64,000 nt of DNA from Zhengitettix transpicula. Its lineage: Eukaryota; Arthropoda; Insecta; Orthoptera; Tetrigidae. The position numbers and the translations under genes are program-made. The stretch is taken from positions 285,696 through 349,695 of the forward strand of contig JAYJMR010000018.1 in the NCBI GenBank assembly GCA_037074705.1, written 5' to 3'. Shown here piece by piece: positions 1 to 6,674 of this stretch; position 1 is the stretch's first letter, and the number at the start of each line of letters is the position of its first letter. A model generated the notes under the pieces. That model saw only the letters and a list, made by a program, of their open reading frames with translations. It was not told the DNA's origin and did not search any database.

Positions 1-36
1 TTCTTTACATGTATATATATATACACTCTTCTGTGA

Positions 37-73
<37 letters not shown>

Positions 74-256
74 ACGACTGCCCGTTGTAATCTACGAACG
101 TCTTCCTCGCCGCCGCACGCACGCAGCATAGCTGTTGCAAGCGAACATTAGTAAAAACTTACAAATTAATATTCCGCGGATCGAATTATTTTATAATTTT
201 AATTTCTTCTCTACTAAAGTTTCTTTACATGTATATATATATACACTCTTCTGTGA

Positions 257-305
<49 letters not shown>

Positions 306-488
306 ACGACTGCCCGTTGTAATCTACGAACGTCTTCCTCGCCGCCGCACGCACGCAGCATAGCTGTTGCAAGCGAACATTAGTAAAAACTTACAAATTA
401 ATATTCCGCGGATCGAATTATTTTATAATTTTAATTTCTTCTCTACTAAAGTTTCTTTACATGTATATATATATACACTCTTCTGTGA

Positions 489-534
<46 letters not shown>

Positions 535-717
535 ACGACTGCCCGTTGTAATCTACGAACGTCTTCCTCGCCGCCGCACGCACGCAGCATAGCTGTTGCA
601 AGCGAACATTAGTAAAAACTTACAAATTAATATTCCGCGGATCGAATTATTTTATAATTTTAATTTCTTCTCTACTAAAGTTTCTTTACATGTATATATA
701 TATACACTCTTCTGTGA

Positions 718-764
<47 letters not shown>

Positions 765-947
765 ACGACTGCCCGTTGTAATCTACGAACGTCTTCCTCG
801 CCGCCGCACGCACGCAGCATAGCTGTTGCAAGCGAACATTAGTAAAAACTTACAAATTAATATTCCGCGGATCGAATTATTTTATAATTTTAATTTCTTC
901 TCTACTAAAGTTTCTTTACATGTATATATATATACACTCTTCTGTGA

Positions 948-991
<44 letters not shown>
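1..991 (+). repeat. Tandem array 1 of the ~225-bp A-tract satellite (partial monomer plus 4)
   Basis: The window opens inside a monomer and holds four more complete ones. A monomer is 187 bp of unique sequence beginning CACGACTGCC and ending CTGTGAGTT, followed by an uninterrupted run of A. The A runs here are about 31-45 nt long. Internal landmarks are a GC-rich stretch with CGCCGCCGCACGCACGCAG, a CCGCGG site, and an ATGTATATATATATACAC stretch. All monomers are head to tail on the same strand. The array ends where the last A tract meets TCCACCATTTT, the start of the U2 upstream spacer. Small apparent reading frames exist only because A runs read as polylysine. There is no sign of coding. Confidence 0.97.
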
Positions 992-994
<3 letters not shown>

Positions 995-1579
995 ACCATT
1001 TTTTTTTACTTCTATATATATTTAAATAAATAAATATATATTTAAAAAATGGGGAAAATTTTTAAATGTCGCGTACATGTGAGCGCGTACTGTTTAAAGA
1101 CAAATATTAACTTTGTTTACAAAGACCGCGTAACAATGGAAACGTCAACGTGAAAAATTGTAACCGTTATCAATTCCACTTAATTCGCACCGAACTCTGT
1201 CTGTCTATTCGTTTCTTAGACGACGTCATTTCTTGTTTGCTCAATTTGACGGAACTCGTGTGTTTACGTGAGGAATTTAATTTTTTTCTCTTACATTTAC
1301 GTATCACCCTGCAGCGAGTGCAGGTACGTGCCGCTAGGTGGGGACGTACTGTAACAATAAAACTGTTGATACATTTCAAATATTTTTATCTTTGAAGCCA
1401 ATTGTTTCCTTTCCCGCGATATTTAAGCATTCGACGGTTGACCTCACTTTCCGATCAGGATTTCAGGCGTTTCGCGGGGACCGCGTGTTTCGACGTATTG
1501 CCGCAGAAACATTTAACAATGCTCCCCGTTGATTACAATGGTGTCCGGAATAAAAGACCGTCCCGATCGAGGAATCTTT
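992..1579 (+). other. U2 upstream spacer, unit A (588 bp, no gene)
   Basis: Intergenic spacer between the satellite and the U2 gene, repeated with the same length in all four units. It begins with an AT-rich palindromic patch near 1013-1042, continues through moderately AT-rich DNA, and becomes GC-richer in the last 200 bp where the U2 promoter should lie. A perfect 6-bp inverted repeat CCTGCA/TGCAGG lies at 1308-1324, and a motif CCGCTAGGTGGGG resembling a CTCF core at 1331-1343. Short open frames here begin with non-ATG codons and I do not regard them as genes. Units A and B share one spacer haplotype and units C and D another. Confidence 0.85.
1513..1557 (+). promoter_or_regulatory. Candidate U2 promoter region (PSEA/PSEB position)
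   Basis: Insect snRNA genes use a proximal sequence element centred about 50-60 bp upstream of the start, plus a short second element near -30 to -25. The region from -67 to -23 here holds a C-rich core TGCTCCCCGTTGATTAC followed by GGAATAAAAG at the second position. The assignment is by position and loose resemblance only. I do not know the lineage-specific PSEA consensus. The same sequence stands at the same distance in the other units (about 4264-4308, 13386-13430 and 23117-23161), upstream of the interrupted genes. Confidence 0.35.
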
Positions 1580-1768
1580 ATCGCTTCTCGGCCTTTTGGC
1601 TAAGATCAAAGTGTAGTATCTGTTCTTATCAGCTTAATATCTGATACGTGGTGCATCGCACCACCAGAATATTAAACTCATTTTTGGAAAATGACGGAGT
1701 GTTAGGAGCTTGCTCCACATCTGTCACGGGTTGGCCCGGCTTTGCAGTATCGCCGGGATCGGCCCACC
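1580..1768 (+). ncRNA. U2: U2 spliceosomal snRNA, intact copy
   Basis: Encodes U2 snRNA, the RNA of the U2 snRNP that pairs with the intron branch site in the major spliceosome. The 5' end ATCGCTTCTCGGCCTTTTGG is the canonical U2 start, followed by the branch-point recognition GTAGTA at 1613-1618 (nt 34-39). Stem-loop II is visible as GTGGTGC/GCACCAC. The Sm site ATTTTTGG is at 1680-1687. The 3' stem-loop IV has stem CCGGC/GCCGG closing the loop TTTGCAGTATC, the U2B''-binding type. The length of 189 nt matches animal U2. The spelling ATCAAAGTGTAG, with an extra A relative to vertebrates, is as I remember it for insect U2. The exact 3' end (CCCACC) is placed by similarity and could move by 1-3 nt. 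This is the only uninterrupted U2 gene in the window. Confidence 0.97.
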
Positions 1769-2370
1769 TTATTGAAATTCAAACAAAGAAAGAAGTTTAA
1801 CATTCTGACGTATCAAATATTGAGTTGGAAGGCAGGTAAATTTTGAAATAACTGCGATTTCGCATCCAGTACAGGATTCACCTCTCTCGGCAATCATCTT
1901 CTCGCAGGCAGGACCGGGCACCAGCGAGTACAAGTAATTTTCCGGGAGAAGCCGTTGTCCGTGGCCACCAGCTGGACCACGCTCCCTATATATCTTTTGT
2001 ATTTCGCGAACGTCGTCGTCGCCGCCGCACGCACGCACGCAAGTACGATAGGATAACGCGCCTTTTACGAATATGTATCTGATACATATGTATTCAAAAC
2101 ATCGTACTTTTTCCGCTCATTTCTTTCGGCTCAAAGGAAGTGTAATTAATATTCGTTGTTGACGGAAACTGCGTAGCTATATTGAAAACAGGGGTTCGTT
2201 GCCGTTAAAGCCTCTTTTAATTCTGTCACTTTCCCATAAATCTATCTCGGTTTTATTATAATTTAGACGTAAAATACCGACGTCTGGATTTCGATATACA
2301 TTTATAAACAATGTATGCAATATACGTTTATTCCACCTAGCAGAGCGCCTCTTGGGCGGCCATCGCAAAA
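1769..2370 (+). other. U2 downstream spacer, unit A (602 bp, no gene)
   Basis: Spacer between U2 and the next satellite array, conserved in all units. It carries the 3' box near its start and, at 1978-2043, a segment related to the first ~57 bp of the satellite monomer: CACG, then TTGTA, then CGAACGTC and the CGCCGCCGCACGCACGCA run in the same order. The rest is unremarkable AT-rich DNA. Short minus-strand frames over 1769-2038 and 2177-2368 start with GTG or TTG and have no recognisable domain, so I do not call them. Confidence 0.8.
1785..1793 (+). terminator. U2 3' box-like processing element
   Basis: AAAGAAAGA begins 17 nt after the U2 3' end and fits the AAARNNAGA part of the 3' box that directs 3'-end formation of Pol II snRNA transcripts. 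It is preceded by an AAAC stretch rather than a clear GTTT. The same element follows every U2 3' end in the window (for example 10232-10240), including the interrupted copies. Function is inferred from position and motif. Confidence 0.5.
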
Positions 2371-2554
2371 CACGACTGCCCGTTGTAATCTACGAACGTC
2401 TTCCTCGCCGCCGCACGCACGCAGCATAGCTGTTGCAAGCGAACATTAGTAAAAACTTACAAATTAATATTCCGCGGATCGAATTATTTTATAATTTTAA
2501 TTTCTTCTCTACTAAAGTTTCTTTACATGTATATATATATACACTCTTCTGTGA

Positions 2555-2596
<42 letters not shown>

Positions 2597-2779
2597 ACGA
2601 CTGCCCGTTGTAATCTACGAACGTCTTCCTCGCCGCCGCACGCACGCAGCATAGCTGTTGCAAGCGAACATTAGTAAAAACTTACAAATTAATATTCCGC
2701 GGATCGAATTATTTTATAATTTTAATTTCTTCTCTACTAAAGTTTCTTTACATGTATATATATATACACTCTTCTGTGA

Positions 2780-2821
<42 letters not shown>

Positions 2822-3004
2822 ACGACTGCCCGTTGTAATCTACGAACGTCTTCCTCGCCGCCGCACGCACGCAGCATAGCTGTTGCAAGCGAACATTAGT
2901 AAAAACTTACAAATTAATATTCCGCGGATCGAATTATTTTATAATTTTAATTTCTTCTCTACTAAAGTTTCTTTACATGTATATATATATACACTCTTCT
3001 GTGA

Positions 3005-3051
<47 letters not shown>

Positions 3052-3234
3052 ACGACTGCCCGTTGTAATCTACGAACGTCTTCCTCGCCGCCGCACGCAC
3101 GCAGCATAGCTGTTGCAAGCGAACATTAGTAAAAACTTACAAATTAATATTCCGCGGATCGAATTATTTTATAATTTTAATTTCTTCTCTACTAAAGTTT
3201 CTTTACATGTATATATATATACACTCTTCTGTGA

Positions 3235-3278
<44 letters not shown>

Positions 3279-3461
3279 ACGACTGCCCGTTGTAATCTAC
3301 GAACGTCTTCCTCGCCGCCGCACGCACGCAGCATAGCTGTTGCAAGCGAACATTAGTAAAAACTTACAAATTAATATTCCGCGGATCGAATTATTTTATA
3401 ATTTTAATTTCTTCTCTACTAAAGTTTCTTTACATGTATATATATATACACTCTTCTGTGA

Positions 3462-3515
<54 letters not shown>

Positions 3516-3698
3516 ACGACTGCCCGTTGTAATCTACGAACGTCTTCCTCGCCGCCGCACGCACGCAGCATAGCTGTTGCAAGCGAACATTAGTAAAAAC
3601 TTACAAATTAATATTCCGCGGATCGAATTATTTTATAATTTTAATTTCTTCTCTACTAAAGTTTCTTTACATGTATATATATATACACTCTTCTGTGA

Positions 3699-3742
<44 letters not shown>
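2371..3742 (+). repeat. Tandem array 2 of the A-tract satellite (6 monomers)
   Basis: Six head-to-tail monomers with starts near 2371, 2596, 2821, 3051, 3278 and 3515, closing the only insertion-free U2 unit. A tracts range from about 32 to 50 nt; the run ending at 3514 is among the longest in the window. The array begins after ATCGCAAAA at the end of the downstream spacer and ends at TCCACCATT of the next upstream spacer, the same two boundaries as in the other units. Confidence 0.97.
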
Positions 3743-3745
<3 letters not shown>

Positions 3746-4330
3746 ACCATTTTTTTTTACTTCTATATATATTTAAATAAATAAATATATATTTAAAAAA
3801 TGGGGAAAATTTTTAAATGTCGCGTACATGTGAGCGCGTACTGTTTAAAGACAAATATTAACTTTGTTTACAAAGACCGCGTAACAATGGAAACGTCAAC
3901 GTGAAAAATTGTAACCGTTATCAATTCCACTTAATTCGCACCGAACTCTGTCTGTCTATTCGTTTCTTAGACGACGTCATTTCTTGTTTGCTCAATTTGA
4001 CGGAACTCGTGTGTTTACGTGAGGAATTTAATTTTTTTCTCTTACATTTACGTATCACCCTGCAGCGAGTGCAGGTACGTGCCGCTAGGTGGGGACGTAC
4101 TGTAACAATAAAACTGTTGATACATTTCAAATATTTTTATCTTTGAAGCCAATTGTTTCCTTTCCCGCGATATTTAAGCATTCGACGGTTGACCTCACTT
4201 TCCGATCAGGATTTCAGGCGTTTCGCGGGGACCGCGTGTTTCGACGTATTGCCGCAGAAACATTTAACAATGCTCCCCGTTGATTACAATGGTGTCCGGA
4301 ATAAAAGACCGTCCCGATCGAGGAATCTTT
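3743..4330 (+). other. U2 upstream spacer, unit B (588 bp)
   Basis: Same length and content as the unit A spacer, including the candidate promoter region at about 4264-4308. Over the positions I compared it carries the unit A alleles (CTGTCTGTCTATTCG, TTCTTGTTTGCTC, CAGGTACGTG) rather than those of units C and D. The promoter is therefore still in place upstream of the interrupted U2. No gene seen. Confidence 0.85.
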
Positions 4331-4368
4331 ATCGCTTCTCGGCCTTTTGGCTAAGATCAAAGTGTAGT
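4331..4368 (+). pseudogene. U2: U2 snRNA 5' fragment (nt 1-38), unit B
   Basis: The first 38 nt of U2, identical to the intact copy, ending GTGTAGT. The next base should be A, but the retrotransposon begins instead. The cut falls inside the branch-point recognition hexamer, one base before its end, so no functional U2 can come from this copy. The U2 promoter upstream is intact. A transcript starting here would run straight into the retrotransposon leader. Confidence 0.95.
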
Positions 4369-4691
4369 TACTTGGTCTTTCCAACTGTTCTGAACATTCG
4401 TTGTATCTATATCTATCCCTTTTCATTATCCGTGACACAAGAGAACACATCTGTCTTATAGACAGTGGCGTACTTGTACGAGCTTGAGTGTCGCACTTCC
4501 GCAGCAGGAGAGAACACTTTAACCGTTTTTTCGGTTAACGGCGCTCCTAGAGCGAGCTTAACTGCTGCATCTCCTCCACCTTATTAATCCTCGCCAAACC
4601 TACCAAATTTCATACCCCTACCACCCACCGTTCTTGAATTATCCCGCCCTAAAATCTTACCTCTCACATTCCCCTTATCCAGGCCGGGCCA

Positions 4692-4697
4692 TATAAG
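4692..4697 (+). promoter_or_regulatory. TATA-like motif in the retrotransposon leader
   Basis: TATAAG lies in CCATATAAGCCC. About 20-25 bp downstream is CTCCAGTG, a loose initiator-like context at the first base of the tandem duplication. Both motifs and their spacing are conserved in the second lineage. An internal Pol II promoter would allow expression independent of U2. This is suggested by the motif only and could be chance. Confidence 0.25.
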
Positions 4698-4710
4698 CCC
4701 TGCTCCACTC

Positions 4711-5197
4711 CTCCAGTGTAAGTCGCACCAGAAGTCTAGTGTACTTACTACCCAATAACCTTATCGTTTCTCTTCACTTGTTGTGGCATTTTGCCTCGTT
4801 TTGTTGTGACTGTGTACTTTGGCGAATCAGCCAAAAACCACAAAGCTCACGGTTTTCGTTTTTCTTTAAACTTTGTTCCTTGTTTTTTCATTTCGTCTTG
4901 TTCCTTGGCGAATTAGCCAAGGCCGACAAGTCTTTGTCACGTAAGCAACTTGAACTCCAGTGTAAGTCACACTGAAAGTCTAGTGTGCTTATTATCCAAC
5001 AGCCCTATCGTTGCTGTTGACTTGTTGCATTCTGCTTTGCTTGGTTTTATCTTGACTTTGTACTTTGGCGAATCAGCCAAAGATCACAAAGCTCACGACT
5101 TTCGTTTTTACATCAACTTTGTCTATTGATTCTTGTTTCGTCTTGTTCCTTGGCGAATCAGCCAAGGCCGACAAGTCATTGTCGCGTAAGCAACTTG
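4711..5197 (+). repeat. Two-copy ~244-bp tandem repeat in the leader, each copy with two hairpins
   Basis: Copy 1 (4711-4954) and copy 2 (4955-5197) both begin CTCCAGTGTAAGT and end near GTAAGCAACTTG. Between are parallel landmarks: GTCTAGTGT, TACTTTGGCGAATCAGCC, CACAAAGCTCACG, TTTCGTCTTGTTCC, GGCCGACAAGTC. Each copy has two short hairpins. Those in copy 1 are at 4818-4835 (TTTGGC/GCCAAA) and 4903-4922 (CCTTGGC/GCCAAGG). Those in copy 2 are at 5063-5082 (CTTTGGC/GCCAAAG) and 5148-5167 (CCTTGGC/GCCAAGG). The copies have diverged between hairpins while the stems stay perfectly paired. The same duplication exists in lineage 2 at 13832-14318. Confidence 0.88.
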
Positions 5198-5468
5198 CTT
5201 TACGCTTTACCCTTTTCCGGCGAGACCAAAGGCTAATAAAGGCCCTGATTGACAATCAGGAAACGCCGTCTGTCTGTGACAGCTCTATTAGCAAGTCCTA
5301 CCTCTCACGTCCCATCGTGGTCTCTGGGCAATTTCGCTAGTTCACTAGCGATAGATAAGAGAGGAGGGCGAAAACCACAAGTGTCGCGTGGGTGAAACCA
5401 GCCCCTCGGGGTCGTACTTGTGGTTGGGGATTTGTCAACCCCAAATCCCTTGAACACACGTGTCAAAC

Positions 5469-6674
5469 ATGGAAGGGACCGGCCAGTCGGCCAGCCCCAT
5501 CATGAATTCGGATGCCAGGGAAGACCCTGGACCAAACATCCAACCGAAAACCTCGTTTGCGGCAATCGCTGCCAGAAATACTCTGAACCTCACGCCTACT
5601 AGCAATGTAGGATATGATAGGCGGCGCGCTGTAAAGTGCACCCCTACCATCGGAACGCAAATGATCACGGACGAAATTAAGAAAAGCTTCGCCAATAGCC
5701 TCAGCCGTAATATAGACGCAACAGTAGCCGATATTACGGCTATGAGACAAGTAAATAACGAGATACATGTTGTCCTGGCCTCACCAACGTTAGTTGATAA
5801 ATTAATTCGAAAGTCACCATTTTTAGTCGACGAAACAGAATTTAAAGTCACCGCTTTCGTACCCAGAAACACCAAAATATGGATATATAACCCATCCATA
5901 ATGATAGATGCGGCTACCATTAAAGCCAAACTTGCAGAACATTGCGAAATATTGCACGTTGGCGACACAACTGACAATTTCGGGTTCCAGACGGGGAAAA
6001 TGTTCGGATACGTGAAAGGGGACAAGATCCCCAGCGCTATATTTATAGGGGCCGTTAAAATCAATATTACTTACCAAGGGATGGAAAGACGGTGCCGCCT
6101 ATGCCAGGCGCTGGACCACGTTGCAGGAGCCTGCCCTGAGAGGCAGTGTTTTAATTGCAAAAATAAGGGACACGTCAGTGAAGACTGCACAATGGGGTGC
6201 AAATGGTGTGGCTCGGCTGACCACCGTGGGAAAGACTGTCCAGCCAACAAAATTGGGATTGAGTCAACGATAAAATTTCCAGAAATAGCCCGCCCCGATA
6301 AAAAGCAGAAAAATAAACTACAAATCCCCGCCAATGAGAGGGACGAAGTTGACCCGATGGAGACAGACAAAACCACCACTACCGCCAAAGAAGATGAGAA
6401 TGGACAAATACTAGAGGAATTGATCGCGGAATTTAAAACACCAACAGCGCCACCAGCCAAGGAGAGAAAAAACGCAAATCCTCCTGAGGAAATGGAAACA
6501 CAAACAAACATAGTGAGTGACAGCTCCTCGGACGAGAAAGGAAGCGAATCTCAGCCCAAAAGGAAAAGGAGAACGAAAGCTGCGGTAAAAGCAAAAGCCC
6601 CGGCAGCACCACAGGACATAAGCAAAAAGCTGAAAAGCGCTGGCCCATCAATGCCAATAATAGAAGACCAATAA
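5469..6674 (+). CDS. Retrotransposon ORF1 protein (gag-like, zinc-knuckle RNA-binding), lineage 1
   Basis: A 401-residue nucleic-acid-binding protein expected to coat the element RNA and form the RNP with ORF2. The start is the ATG at 5469 (AACATGG), the first ATG in the transcript; an in-frame GTG nine bases upstream is not needed. Residues ~60-205 look like a compact folded domain with the conserved patch KIWIYNPSIMIDAA and FQTGKMFGYV, resembling the RRM-like region that precedes zinc knuckles in other LINE ORF1 proteins. Three consecutive CX2CX4HX4C knuckles follow at ~209-222, 227-240 and 244-257. The tail is acidic and Ser-rich, then basic (PKRKRR near 363), a likely nuclear localisation signal. 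The stop codon shares a base with the ORF2 ATG (TAATG at 6672-6676). Family role is known; the structural call on the central domain is inference. Confidence 0.92.
   Translation: MEGTGQSASPIMNSDAREDPGPNIQPKTSFAAIAARNTLNLTPTSNVGYDRRRAVKCTPTIGTQMITDEIKKSFANSLSRNIDATVADITAMRQVNNEIHVVLASPTLVDKLIRKSPFLVDETEFKVTAFVPRNTKIWIYNPSIMIDAATIKAKLAEHCEILHVGDTTDNFGFQTGKMFGYVKGDKIPSAIFIGAVKINITYQGMERRCRLCQALDHVAGACPERQCFNCKNKGHVSEDCTMGCKWCGSADHRGKDCPANKIGIESTIKFPEIARPDKKQKNKLQIPANERDEVDPMETDKTTTTAKEDENGQILEELIAEFKTPTAPPAKERKNANPPEEMETQTNIVSDSSSDEKGSESQPKRKRRTKAAVKAKAPAAPQDISKKLKSAGPSMPIIEDQ

Larger units (their letters stand above)
4369..5468 (+). other. Retrotransposon leader (5' UTR), lineage 1: 1,100 nt, ATG-free, structured
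   Basis: No ATG occurs anywhere between the U2 start and the ORF1 start codon, so ORF1 begins at the first ATG of a transcript initiated at U2. A ~244-bp tandem duplication fills 4711-5197. Inverted repeats are dense. GCAGCAG/CTGCTGC (4501-4507 with 4562-4568) encloses TTAACCG/CGGTTAA (4519-4538). Others are CCTGATT/AATCAGG (5244-5260), TCGCTAG/CTAGCGA (5334-5351), and the perfect 10-bp AACCACAAGT/ACTTGTGGTT (5373-5382 with 5416-5425). The latter is followed by TTGGGG/CCCCAA (5424-5444) some 25 nt before ORF1. Most are conserved in lineage 2. Roles in promoter activity, translation or RNP binding are inference. Confidence 0.8.

Noticed and set aside
1150..1644. Short open frames in the U2 upstream spacer (both strands), repeated in each unit
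   Set aside because: They start with non-ATG codons or are broken in the unit C/D haplotype, show no domains, and overlap the U2 promoter and U2 itself. Repetition reflects the U2 unit.
1769..2368. Minus-strand frames of 89 and 63 codons in the U2 downstream spacer
   Set aside because: They begin at GTG and TTG, are broken or changed by the 8-bp length difference in unit B, and have no recognisable product.
2355..3752. Target-site duplication flanking the satellite array
   Set aside because: The left flank (CCATCGCAAAA) and right flank (TCCACCATTTT) share no convincing direct repeat, so a recent retroposition origin of the whole array is not supported.
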